NCBI GenBank assembly: GCA_020026225.1
Contig: JAHHQU010000010.1
Span: 1 to 48,227 of the forward strand
Length of the DNA: 48,227 nt
Origin: Phocaeicola sp.
Lineage (GTDB): Bacteria > Bacteroidota > Bacteroidia > Bacteroidales > Bacteroidaceae
Direction: 5' to 3'
Shown: in pieces, positions 26,082 to 34,578 of the stretch
Layout of the letters: every line of letters begins with the position of its first letter
Numbering within the stretch: position 1 is the first letter of the stretch
Position numbers and translations under genes: made by a program
The notes under the pieces: model-generated
Database searches by the model: none
Seen by the model: the letters and a program-made list of their open reading frames with translations, nothing else
What the model was told of the DNA's origin: nothing

Positions 26082-27953
26082 TTACTGAATCTTTTCAGGT
26101 TCACCTGCCACCTCAAACTTACCATTACCAAGGCTCTTGAAACGGAATGAATAAATGACTTTATCACGTCCGTCATAAAGCAAAGGTCTAATCTTATAAT
26201 ACAAGTCTACTCCATTCATCTGAGTTGGAGCATCCGGATGATTGTGAGACAAAATCATCTGACATCCTTCCTGAACCATCTTCAGAATGTATTCAGTTGC
26301 CTTCTGATCATCTTTATCTATCTTTCCTTCTGGGTCATTGCTTCTACGATCAGCCAATTTTATATTGAAGTTCTTATGATAAGAAGAAGCACCGAACCAA
26401 AATTCTGAGTTTCCATACTTCTTGTCTACATACTCAGGTTTATTGGTTTTTGCCCATTCCACCAGATAAGCATAATCTTCTTCATGAACAGTTTCAATAA
26501 TGGTCGGGTCGAACAACCATTCTTTACCGTTGTGAAGGTAAGATTCCATTGAACGAACAACAATGTTACTATTCAAAGTCCAAACACCTTCTTTGTAAAG
26601 ATACTCATCAGCATAAACTAAAGTTCCTCTATCTTTATCCTTAAAGAACTTATACAATACAACCTGTGCATCACCTTCCTTCGCATAAGGATATTTACCC
26701 TTCAACAAGATAGGCAAATAATCATCCGCTTTGACAGAAGAAGAGAAGTTGTTATGTTTTCCAGGAGCACCCATTGCAGCATAATCTTCAGGAGTTACCA
26801 CCAACACTTCCTTATTTGAATAAGGAGCCCAAGTACCTCCATTAAACTGATACAAGTCATTATGCGGTTCTACAATCGCCTTGAGAGTAGATACGGTAAT
26901 GTTATCCACCTGCACGGTAGTAGTAACACCTTCACCGCTACCCGCATAACGGAAAGCGAAATATACGCTCTTTCCATTATAATTCTTCAAAGAATATTTT
27001 CCTACATTCGTAGAAGAAGTAAATCCAGTAGGATTTGGTTCTGGATATTTGAAAGAATCTGTAATCTTTGTCCATTCTGATTCCACAATCTTACCATTAT
27101 TGGCATAAGAATCAGAAACATATACATCCAACGGATTTCCCTTGAAATGACCTAACACAAGATCGAAAGTAAACGTAGCCGCAGCATCGTCTATTTTTAC
27201 AGCCTTAGTTACCAACCAGTTTTCTTGTTCGCCTTCTGTTCTGAAAGCAGAGAACTTCGCACTTACACCATTATAGGCATTGGCAGTCCATTTGGTAGTA
27301 CCTTTAACAACGATCTGATTCCAGCCATCGATAAGAATTTCATCATTCTTTTGGAATGATTCAAAATCTTCGCTCAGCAAGACCTTACCAACAGGTTCTT
27401 TGTCACTATACATATATTCAGCCAAAGCAAACGAACCTTCTCTCGCATCTTTGAAAGCATCAGCCAAGACCATAGGAATTGCCGACTCTGGAGCGTAAGC
27501 AGGAGAAAGGAAATCATTGCCTTCACTTCCCCATACCTTTGCATAATCCTCTTTATTCAAAGTATACAATTTCACGCCGAAATATTTTTTCAGAGTCTCA
27601 GATTTGTCTTCTTTGAAATTATAGGTCACACCCACTGAAGAACCTTTTCCCCAACTCGGATAAATTTGAGGCAAGATCTTAGGAATATAAACATCACCCT
27701 TTGCAAAACTGTTCAAAGCCATGTCAGAAGCTACACGGCCTGCCATGGTTGAATCCTCCTTAGTCTTAGCATCCTTCTTTGCTAATTTTGAGATTGCCGA
27801 ATAGTCGGCTTTCGTCAACACATATTCTTTTTCTGTTTTAGTGATGGTAATACCTTGAGCATCAATCTCATCGTAGATATCCTCCATCGGATCGCAAGCT
27901 GCCAATACTCCACCTAACAAAGAAAAGGCAATCAAATTATATTTAAGTTTCAT
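26082..27953 (-). CDS. Choice-of-anchor J-type surface lipoprotein with internal module repeat
   Basis: A 623-residue lipoprotein from the start MKLKYN (a start four codons earlier at 27965 is possible but adds nothing to the signal peptide). Cys20 in LAACDP is the lipid site. The middle (about 180-350) is a choice-of-anchor J/DUF5017-like jelly roll (LLSEDFESF, GWNQIVVKG, ENWLVTKAV, YFAFRYAG, VQVDNITV). Flanking it are two similar modules: about 45-165 with VLTKADYSAIS and YIPKILPQIYPSW, and about 365-470 with VVTPEDYAAMG and YLPILLKGKYPYA. The C-terminal 150 residues are another folded part I do not recognise. The gene follows the TonB receptor by 27 bases; the two probably form one complex at the outer membrane. 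Confidence 0.82.
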   Translation of the reverse strand: MKLKYNLIAFSLLGGVLAACDPMEDIYDEIDAQGITITKTEKEYVLTKADYSAISKLAKKDAKTKEDSTMAGRVASDMALNSFAKGDVYIPKILPQIYPSWGKGSSVGVTYNFKEDKSETLKKYFGVKLYTLNKEDYAKVWGSEGNDFLSPAYAPESAIPMVLADAFKDAREGSFALAEYMYSDKEPVGKVLLSEDFESFQKNDEILIDGWNQIVVKGTTKWTANAYNGVSAKFSAFRTEGEQENWLVTKAVKIDDAAATFTFDLVLGHFKGNPLDVYVSDSYANNGKIVESEWTKITDSFKYPEPNPTGFTSSTNVGKYSLKNYNGKSVYFAFRYAGSGEGVTTTVQVDNITVSTLKAIVEPHNDLYQFNGGTWAPYSNKEVLVVTPEDYAAMGAPGKHNNFSSSVKADDYLPILLKGKYPYAKEGDAQVVLYKFFKDKDRGTLVYADEYLYKEGVWTLNSNIVVRSMESYLHNGKEWLFDPTIIETVHEEDYAYLVEWAKTNKPEYVDKKYGNSEFWFGASSYHKNFNIKLADRRSNDPEGKIDKDDQKATEYILKMVQEGCQMILSHNHPDAPTQMNGVDLYYKIRPLLYDGRDKVIYSFRFKSLGNGKFEVAGEPEKIQ

Positions 27954-27980
27954 ACTTATAATCATATTTTAAGTTTACAA

Positions 27981-30560
27981 TCAGAACATTACTTTGAATC
28001 CGGTAGACCAAGTTCTTCCAAATCCATAATATACCAATGCTGTGTCCCAATTATGATTTGTACCATCCTTAGCATCTGCCACATAGCAAGTGTTGGTCAA
28101 GTTATATACATTACTGTAAATAACGGCTTTGATACCCTTACACAAATTGAAGCGGTAGCTTAATCCCAGATCAATGGTATAGAAGTTAGGTAATTTCCAA
28201 GAATCTACCCCTGCATCCGATGCGTTCTGGCGGTAAGTTGGGTCGAAATCAGCATAGTTCTTTCCTGCAAAGTTATAATCAGCATTCAGTTTAAAGCCCT
28301 TGAACATTTCCCAAGAAGCCATCAAAGCAGCAGTCATCTGTGCAGAGTTACCTACGTGAACATCTTTCAAATAAGCATCAAAAGTACCTTTTACTTTGTC
28401 TGTAGCCTCGTCATAAAGAGTAAAGTGTACATCATCAGCCCATTTCCAGTCACCATAAGAGAACATACCTTTCAATTCGAAAGTCTTAACCGGCTTATAA
28501 GTTGCTTCCAATTCCACACCCATGTGGACTGCGTCCAAGCCTGTAATGTTTGCATTGTCATCACCTACTCTCTTACGAACAGACTTGTCCATCCATTTGG
28601 TATAATATCCGTTCAATGCCACGTTCAAGACTTCATTACTGAAACCATAACCCAATTCGAAAGTCATGATCTTTTCGTATGGAGCATCCTCGTTGGCGAT
28701 TACGTTATGATCAGGGAACACGGTATTGAAATACGGAGCACGAGTAAAGTAACCAGCATTGAAGAAAGCATTGTGATTATCGTTGAACTTATAGTTATAT
28801 CCGGCTTTCACACTCCATGGCTGGAAATGATAGAAGCTTGACTTCTTTCCAAATTCCAAGTATTTACCCTTGTCATGATAACGATAAGACTCATTGGTTA
28901 CCGATGCAGAAAGGAATGAAGACCATCTGTCTGTATTGTATTCTGCCTGAGCAAAAAGTCCAGCCCATACAATTTCACCTACGCTGCTATACTGTACCAC
29001 GTCGCCTTCTTTCAAAATGGTATTAGCTGATTCATAATCCAAGTGATTTCCTCCAGGAATATAAAATTCACCACCCAACAAATCATCAATCACTTCTTTG
29101 TGATATCCTTTATAGTAGCGTCCGTCGAAACCACCTGTGAAAGTAAACTTCTCAGTGAAGTGTTTCTTGTATGAACTCAAAAGACCGTACCAGTCATGGT
29201 CGTTGACAGCATTGGTAAAGATAGCCTGTGAACCGTTAGGATTTGAAGCATTTTCAGCCAAAACAGCATCATAATCCAACAAGCCGTCACTTGTCAATTT
29301 GGTATCATCGTAAGGACGACCCGTTTTGTTGTCAATAGAAAGCCAATTACTTTTTGCACCACGAACACGACGGCCACCACCAGTAGCCATAGAAGCATAT
29401 AAAGAAGTAGTCAATGAAGACTTTTCATCAATAGTCCAATAGTGGTTCAAAGAAACCTGAGGTTTATGGTAAGAATTATAAGCATAAGCACCACCTGTCA
29501 ATTCTCCATGCAGATAACCATAGGAATTGTTGAAGCGACCTTCGTCCTTATGATTCTTATAATCTTCAATAGAGTGCATAGTAGAACGCTGGTTGTGCCA
29601 CTGTGGAGCACCGAAAGCTGTCAACGACAATTTATGATGATCGTTGATTACCTTAGAAATATTTCCAAAGTAAGTCCAACCTTCATAGTTGGTTCCTTTC
29701 ACGTATCCGTCGCCTGTATTCAAAGCACCCATCAACGTAACTGCCCATCCATTATCCATCAAACCGGTTGAAACAGAAACTGCATATTTACGGAAGCCGT
29801 CGTTACCTACACCGATATAAGCAGAACCACCCTTCTTGGTTTCTGTACTTTTAGTAACCATGTTCATGGTACCTCCCACAGAAGACAAGCCAAGTGCTGA
29901 GGCTCCCAAACCACGCTGTACCTGAATGAACTGACTCACATCTGAAAGGCCAGACCAGTTAGACCAATATACCTTACCGTTTTCCATGCCGTTGATAGGT
30001 ACACCATTAATCAAAACGCCTAAATTAGAAGAGTCGAATCCACGCATATTGATACGTGAGTCACCATAACCACCACTATTACGAGTTACGTAAATAGAAG
30101 GAGTAGACTTCAACAATTCCGGAAATTCCAAGTTACCTACTTTTTCTTCAATAGCTGCCAATTTCACGTTTGAAATAGGAATTGGAGTCTGGCGGTCGCT
30201 CTTAATGATGGAAGCGATTACGCTTACTTCCTGCAATCCGATTGCATCGCTCTGCAATGAGATTTCTCCTAAATCCACTCGGTTGCCATTAGCACGAACT
30301 TCCTTGCGTAATTCGTTGTAGCCTACATAGCTAAACACCAATGTTGCTTTAGAAGAGTTTAATTTAAGCTCAAACAAACCGTCAATGTCTGTAACAGTTC
30401 CTTGAGATGTACCACTAACTGAAACGGTTGCACCAATCAAAGGTTCATTAGTTTCAGCATCTACAATTTTACCCTTCAATGTAGCTTGTGAGAAAGCTGT
30501 TGCAGTTCCCAATACCATCAGGACTGCACATAAAAGGAAATGTTTAAGATGATTTCTCAT
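27981..30560 (-). CDS. TonB-dependent outer-membrane receptor with carboxypeptidase-like N-domain
   Basis: 859 residues from the start MRNHLKHF (the longer frame to 30611 has no signal-peptide character at its front and crosses the promoter box). Order: signal peptide ending AFSQA, CarboxypepD-regulatory-like domain about 27-105 (LKGKIVDAETNEPLIGATVSVSGTSQGTVTD), plug about 120-245 (INMRGFDSSNLGVLINGVPINGMENGK), and a 22-strand barrel to the terminal TGFKVMF. It shares barrel blocks with the receptor at 19347-21884, so they are paralogues. Its partner is the choice-of-anchor lipoprotein downstream instead of a SusD. The transported compound is unknown; position suggests nucleic-acid fragments or their products. 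Confidence 0.9.
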   Translation of the reverse strand: MRNHLKHFLLCAVLMVLGTATAFSQATLKGKIVDAETNEPLIGATVSVSGTSQGTVTDIDGLFELKLNSSKATLVFSYVGYNELRKEVRANGNRVDLGEISLQSDAIGLQEVSVIASIIKSDRQTPIPISNVKLAAIEEKVGNLEFPELLKSTPSIYVTRNSGGYGDSRINMRGFDSSNLGVLINGVPINGMENGKVYWSNWSGLSDVSQFIQVQRGLGASALGLSSVGGTMNMVTKSTETKKGGSAYIGVGNDGFRKYAVSVSTGLMDNGWAVTLMGALNTGDGYVKGTNYEGWTYFGNISKVINDHHKLSLTAFGAPQWHNQRSTMHSIEDYKNHKDEGRFNNSYGYLHGELTGGAYAYNSYHKPQVSLNHYWTIDEKSSLTTSLYASMATGGGRRVRGAKSNWLSIDNKTGRPYDDTKLTSDGLLDYDAVLAENASNPNGSQAIFTNAVNDHDWYGLLSSYKKHFTEKFTFTGGFDGRYYKGYHKEVIDDLLGGEFYIPGGNHLDYESANTILKEGDVVQYSSVGEIVWAGLFAQAEYNTDRWSSFLSASVTNESYRYHDKGKYLEFGKKSSFYHFQPWSVKAGYNYKFNDNHNAFFNAGYFTRAPYFNTVFPDHNVIANEDAPYEKIMTFELGYGFSNEVLNVALNGYYTKWMDKSVRKRVGDDNANITGLDAVHMGVELEATYKPVKTFELKGMFSYGDWKWADDVHFTLYDEATDKVKGTFDAYLKDVHVGNSAQMTAALMASWEMFKGFKLNADYNFAGKNYADFDPTYRQNASDAGVDSWKLPNFYTIDLGLSYRFNLCKGIKAVIYSNVYNLTNTCYVADAKDGTNHNWDTALVYYGFGRTWSTGFKVMF

Positions 30561-30600
30561 ACTTCTGTAGTAATTAATTAATAGAAATTTGTATTCAGTG

Positions 30601-30608
30601 CAAAAATA
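30601..30608 (-). promoter_or_regulatory. -7 promoter box of the second TonB receptor
   Basis: TATTTTTG followed by C on the minus strand fits TAnnTTTG and lies 41 bases before the chosen ATG at 30560. This supports the start at 30560. No -33 TTTG at the right distance, which would fit a promoter needing an activator. Confidence 0.55.
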
Positions 30609-30829
30609 CAAAAAAAATCTAATATTTTTCGACTTTTAGGATATAAAGCGTTCATTTTGCTAAAATATTTAACATTTAGACAGGGTATAAATAAGATTTT
30701 GGTATCATTATGTAAAGAAATAAAAATCTATTTTTCGTTAACTTGCTTGTATAAATAGAAGCTGATTCTAAGTCTTATAGGTCGCCCAAAGCATGAAAAA
30801 AAACGATGCCAAACGTTCTCTTTTTATTA

Positions 30830-30939
30830 CTGACATAGGTCAGCAGCACTGCTGACGTAGGTGGGCAGATCTACTGACGTATGTCAGCAGCACTACCGAC
30901 ATATGTCAGCAGATAAAATGACATACAGACATAAAAAAA
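30830..30939. repeat. 22-bp tandem repeat of palindromic units (about 4.5 copies)
   Basis: Units begin at 30830, 30852, 30874, 30896 and 30918, an exact period of 22. The common core is CTGACrTAkGTCAGCAG plus a variable 5-6 base tail. Within each unit TGACrTAyGTCA is itself nearly palindromic (perfect TGACATATGTCA appears in copy 4 apart from its first base). The fifth copy is degenerate. There are no spacers, so it is not a CRISPR. A 22-bp period is close to two DNA turns, which would place identical sites on one face of the helix. Confidence 0.85.
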
Positions 30940-30977
30940 ACTTGCAGGTAAACCCTCCACGGGATTTACCTGCAAGT
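30932..30977 (-). terminator. ettA terminator
   Basis: ACTTGCAGGTAAA (30940-30952) pairs perfectly with its complement (30965-30977). In the minus direction the stem is followed by eight T. Its T-run overlaps the end of the 22-bp repeat array. Confidence 0.9.
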
Positions 30978-31000
30978 ATATAATCAAACAACGTGTATTA

Positions 31001-32689
31001 TTAATCTTCCATCAATTTACGGTAACGTACACGTTTGGGCTCTACATTACCCATACGCTTCATCTTGTTTGCCTCATACTCAGTGTAGCTGCCTTCAAAG
31101 TAGAACACTTCGCTATTACCTTCAAATGCAAGGATATGAGTACAGATACGGTCCAAGAACCAACGGTCGTGGCTGATAACTACCGCACAGCCTGCAAAAT
31201 CTTCCAAAGCTTCTTCCAACGCACGCAAGGTGTTCACGTCGATATCATTGGTAGGTTCGTCGAGAAGCAACACGTTTCCTTCTTCCTTCAATGCCATTGC
31301 CAAGTGCAAGCGGTTACGTTCACCACCTGAAAGCACTCCGCAAAGCTTTTCTTGGTCAGAACCTGAGAAGTTAAAGCGACTAAGATAAGCACGGGCATTG
31401 ACATCACGGTTACCCATACGAATCAAATCATTTCCACCGCTGATAACCTGATAAACGCTCTTCTGAGGGTCAATGTCCTTATGCTGCTGGTCAACATAGG
31501 CTACCTTCACGGTTTCACCAACCTCAAATTCACCCTTATCGACCGTTTCCAATCCCATAATCAGGCGGAACAAAGTGGTCTTACCGGCACCGTTAGGACC
31601 GATTACCCCCACAATACCGTTAGGAGGAAGCATGAAGTTCAAATCATCGAACAAGAGCTTGTCGCCATAAGCCTTGGCTACATGCTTGGCTTCGATAACC
31701 TTGTTACCCAAACGAGGACCGTTAGGAATGAAGATTTCCAATTTCTCTTCTTTTTCCTTCACATCTTCGTTCATCAACTTGTCGTATGAGTTCAAACGTG
31801 CCTTACCTTTGGCCTGACGAGCTTTCGGAGCCATGCGAACCCATTCCAACTCGCGTTCCAATGTCTTGCGTCGCTTGCTTGCTGTCTTCTCTTCCATCTC
31901 CATACGCTTGGTCTTCTGTTCCAACCAGCTTGAGTAGTTACCCTTCCATGGAATACCTTCACCGCGATCCAATTCAAGAATCCATCCAGCTACGTGATCC
32001 AGGAAGTAACGGTCGTGAGTCACCGCAATCACGGTACCTTCGTACTGCTGCAAATGCTGCTCCAACCAGTCGATACTTTCTGCATCCAAATGGTTGGTCG
32101 GCTCATCGAGCAACAAGATATCCGGTTTCTGGAGCAACAAACGGCAAAGAGCCACACGGCGGCGTTCACCACCTGAAAGGTTCGCTACCAACTGATCTTC
32201 AGGCGGACAGCGCAACGCATCCATCGCACGTTCCAATTTGCTGTCGAGATTCCATGCATCGGTCGCATCAATGATATCCTGCAATTCAGCCTGACGAGCA
32301 AAGAGAGCATCCATCTTATCTGCATCTTCGTAATACTCCGGCAAGCCAAACTTCTGATTGATTTCTTCGTATTCTGCCAAGGTGTCCACAATCTGCTGCA
32401 CACCCTCCATAACTACCTCTTTAACTGTCTTCGCATTATCCAACTGCGGTTCCTGTGCCAGATATCCTACTGAATATCCGGGAGAAAATACCACTTCACC
32501 CTGATAATTTTTATCAAGACCTGCGATGATCTTCATCAACGTTGATTTACCTGAACCATTCAAACCAATGATTCCAATCTTGGCCCCATAAAAAAAGGAT
32601 AGGTAGATGTCCTTCAATACTTGCTTATTGTTTTGGAATGCTTTGCTCACTCCCACCATCGAAAAGATGATTTTTTTGTCGTCTGCCAT
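31001..32689 (-). CDS. ettA: ABC-F protein, energy-dependent translational throttle EttA
   Basis: EttA binds the ribosomal E site and gates the first steps of elongation according to ATP level. The 562 residues hold two ABC ATPase domains and no membrane part: Walker A GLNGSGKST (about 43) and GPNGAGKTT, signatures LSGGERRRV and LSGGERNRL, and Walker B LLLDEPTNHLD and LLLDEPTNDID. Between them is the charged linker helix region (KTKRMEMEEKTASKRRKTLERELEWVRMAPKARQAKGKARLNSY), typical for EttA and conserved across bacteria. The length fits EttA (about 555) rather than Uup or YheS. It is a single gene with its own terminator. Confidence 0.94.
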   Translation of the reverse strand: MADDKKIIFSMVGVSKAFQNNKQVLKDIYLSFFYGAKIGIIGLNGSGKSTLMKIIAGLDKNYQGEVVFSPGYSVGYLAQEPQLDNAKTVKEVVMEGVQQIVDTLAEYEEINQKFGLPEYYEDADKMDALFARQAELQDIIDATDAWNLDSKLERAMDALRCPPEDQLVANLSGGERRRVALCRLLLQKPDILLLDEPTNHLDAESIDWLEQHLQQYEGTVIAVTHDRYFLDHVAGWILELDRGEGIPWKGNYSSWLEQKTKRMEMEEKTASKRRKTLERELEWVRMAPKARQAKGKARLNSYDKLMNEDVKEKEEKLEIFIPNGPRLGNKVIEAKHVAKAYGDKLLFDDLNFMLPPNGIVGVIGPNGAGKTTLFRLIMGLETVDKGEFEVGETVKVAYVDQQHKDIDPQKSVYQVISGGNDLIRMGNRDVNARAYLSRFNFSGSDQEKLCGVLSGGERNRLHLAMALKEEGNVLLLDEPTNDIDVNTLRALEEALEDFAGCAVVISHDRWFLDRICTHILAFEGNSEVFYFEGSYTEYEANKMKRMGNVEPKRVRYRKLMED

Positions 32690-32806
32690 ATTCTTTATAA
32701 TTAATGATGAAATCTTTTACGGACTGAAAGAGAAGAAGACCACTTCTCTATCGATAAAAACGCTGATCCATTACCTTCATAACAAACCAGCGTAGTTTTT
32801 TCTTAT

Positions 32807-33628
32807 TTAATATTGTTCTGACTCATTCGGGAAATCACAAGACTTCACGTCTGAAACGTACTGGCCGATTGCATCGGTCATGACCGTATGCAAATCTGCA
32901 TAACGGCGCAAGAAGCGAGGACTGAATCCTTGAGTCATGCCCAACATGTCGGCTACTACCAGAACCTGACCGTCCACTTTACTACCAGCACCGATGCCGA
33001 TAACAGGAATAGTCAGTTCAGAAGCGACACGTTCCGCTAATTTTGCCGGAATCTTTTCTAAAACCAAAGCGAAACAGCCGGCTTCTTCCAGCAAGTGTGC
33101 ATCGTGAATCAGCTTGTTGGCTTCCGCTTCATCTTTAGCACGTACACCGTAAGTACCGAATTTATTGATTGACTGCGGGGTAAGTCCAAGGTGACCCATT
33201 ACCGGGATTCCTGCACCGATAATACGGCGAACCGTATCAATCACCTCTTCGCCACCTTCCAATTTCAATGAATCTGCATGTGATTCCTTCATCATGCGAA
33301 TAGCATTCTTCACCCCATCATACGGGTCTGCCTGATAAGAACCAAAAGGCATGTCCAATACCACCAACGCACGTTTCACACCACGTGTCACAGATTTTCC
33401 ATGATAAATCATCTGGTCTACAGTGATAGGAAGTGTCGTTGCATTACCTGCCATAACGTTTGAAGCTGAGTCACCGACCAAGATAATGTCTACGCCGGCA
33501 CCATCAACGATTTGCGCTACAGTATAATCATAAGAGGTAAGCATTGAAATTTTTTCACCTCTTTGTTTCATTTCCATCAAACGGTGAGTCGTAACTTTAC
33601 GAGTATCACCAGAAAGATATCCTGCCAT
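32807..33628 (-). CDS. panB: 3-methyl-2-oxobutanoate hydroxymethyltransferase
   Basis: PanB makes ketopantoate from alpha-ketoisovalerate and methylene-tetrahydrofolate, the first committed step of pantothenate and CoA synthesis. The 273-residue length is standard. Family motifs: MLTSYDYTVAQIVDGAGVDIILVGDSASNVMAG (metal-binding Asp/Ser region), VVLDMPFGSYQ, KLEGGEEV, GIPVMGHLGLTPQSINKFGTYGV, and ELTIPVIGIGAGSKVDGQVLVVADMLG. An unusually good Shine-Dalgarno (AAGGAG) lies before the ATG, with a full-consensus promoter upstream. The other pantothenate genes (panC, panD) are not in the window. Confidence 0.96.
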   Translation of the reverse strand: MAGYLSGDTRKVTTHRLMEMKQRGEKISMLTSYDYTVAQIVDGAGVDIILVGDSASNVMAGNATTLPITVDQMIYHGKSVTRGVKRALVVLDMPFGSYQADPYDGVKNAIRMMKESHADSLKLEGGEEVIDTVRRIIGAGIPVMGHLGLTPQSINKFGTYGVRAKDEAEANKLIHDAHLLEEAGCFALVLEKIPAKLAERVASELTIPVIGIGAGSKVDGQVLVVADMLGMTQGFSPRFLRRYADLHTVMTDAIGQYVSDVKSCDFPNESEQY

Positions 33629-33656
33629 ATTTTTTCTCCTTAATTTATAAACTTAG

Positions 33657-33688
33657 CAAAAGTAGCTGATTTGTATGATTAAAACAAA
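33657..33688 (-). promoter_or_regulatory. panB promoter, full consensus
   Basis: On the minus strand TTTG (33688-33685), a 20-base spacer, then TACTTTTG (33664-33657) followed by C. This complete -33/-7 pair sits in the 83-base gap to the HAD gene, so panB has its own start. Confidence 0.8.
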
Positions 33689-33711
33689 CGGAACGGCCCA
33701 TTAATAGCCGT

Positions 33712-34362
33712 TTACTTCAAAACAGAAAGCATATCATCAAAAGTGAATGCCGTAAAATCACTGATCACCTTGTGGCACTTGCCGGCAATGGATTCTGCCG
33801 AATTGGTGGTACAGAGCCCCACCACTTTCATACCCGCAGCATTGCCCGCCTGCAATCCGTGGAACGAATCTTCAAAAACGACACAGTTTTCCGGTACAGT
33901 CCCTACCGCTTCCGCACCCTGAAGATAACAATCCGGGAAAGGTTTGGAACGGGTAAAGTCTTCTGCCAGCAATATGCGGTCGACCAACTGGTCCAAATCT
34001 GGATGAGCCTTGTATACATTGGCCATCTTAGCCCGGTTGGAACTGGTCACAATGGCTGTATGAACTCCTTTGGAACGAAGTTCATGGATGAAGTCCACAG
34101 CACCCGGAATGAAATTGTAGGTCATGCTCTTTTCAAAATCAACCAGTTCTTTTGAAATTTCCGCCTTTTCCGCATCCTTTCCGTCAAAATATTTTTCGTA
34201 GATTTGTGTCAAGGTCTGTCCCTTGATTATGATACCAAAGTTTTCGATTTCGGGGCAATAGACAGCACCAATCTTTTCCCAAAATACAGTATACTGCGTC
34301 TCGGTGTCCATAACTACACCATCAAAATCAAAAAGAGCCGCAATGGGCTTAGTCGTGTCCAT
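33712..34362 (-). CDS. HAD-superfamily (subfamily IA) phosphatase, beta-phosphoglucomutase-like
   Basis: A 216-residue cytoplasmic hydrolase. All four HAD motifs are visible: I FDFDGVVMDTE (nucleophile Asp and acid/base Asp), II VTSSN, III Lys in RSKPFPDCYLQGA, and IV VFEDSFHGLQAGNAAGM. A helical cap occupies about 20-85. The layout matches phosphatases acting on sugar phosphates or phosphoglycolate and also beta-phosphoglucomutase; the absence of neighbours in sugar metabolism leaves the substrate open. It has its own promoter box and no operon partner. Confidence 0.88.
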   Translation of the reverse strand: MDTTKPIAALFDFDGVVMDTETQYTVFWEKIGAVYCPEIENFGIIIKGQTLTQIYEKYFDGKDAEKAEISKELVDFEKSMTYNFIPGAVDFIHELRSKGVHTAIVTSSNRAKMANVYKAHPDLDQLVDRILLAEDFTRSKPFPDCYLQGAEAVGTVPENCVVFEDSFHGLQAGNAAGMKVVGLCTTNSAESIAGKCHKVISDFTAFTFDDMLSVLK

Positions 34363-34389
34363 GTGTATGATTTTTATTTAAGTTCAATG

Positions 34390-34397
34390 CAAAGATA
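34390..34397 (-). promoter_or_regulatory. -7 promoter box of the HAD gene
   Basis: TATCTTTG followed by C on the minus strand, about 30 bases before the ATG at 34362. Confidence 0.5.
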
Positions 34398-34499
34398 CGA
34401 AAATCGTGGCAGTTCGTACTTTTTCAGAAGAATTAAGTCTCTGATTTGCGAAGGGTCCAGTGCAGGCTACGGTGAAAAGATACAAAGAAAGGGATGCTA

Positions 34500-34545
34500 A
34501 AAGAAAATTCCCTATCTATCGAACCATTCGTCCATAGATAGGGAA
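34500..34545 (-). terminator. Terminator of the C11 peptidase operon
   Basis: TTCCCTATCTAT (34508-34519) pairs with its complement at 34534-34545, followed in the minus direction by TTTTCTTTT. Confidence 0.85.
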
Positions 34546-34578
34546 CTTACCTATTCATATTGAGTTTCCTAAGAAAAA

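Larger units (their letters stand above)
30561..31000. other. Gene-free control region between ettA and the second receptor operon
   Basis: This stretch contains, from left to right, the receptor's promoter box (30601-30608), about 220 AT-rich bases with nothing I can name, a 22-bp tandem repeat array (30830-30939) and the ettA terminator (30932-30977). No reading frame of interest is present. Confidence 0.75.

Noticed and set aside
16912..30560. Classical polysaccharide utilisation locus
   Set aside because: There are TonB receptors and lipoproteins but no SusD homologue, glycoside hydrolase, sulfatase or hybrid two-component sensor; the enzymes are nucleases.
30561..30611. Longer start for the second TonB receptor
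   Set aside because: The extra 17 residues precede a complete signal peptide and the codons cross the -7 promoter box.
30830..30939. Possible CRISPR array
   Set aside because: Units are directly adjacent with a 22-base period and variable tails of only 5-6 bases; there are no spacers and no cas genes.
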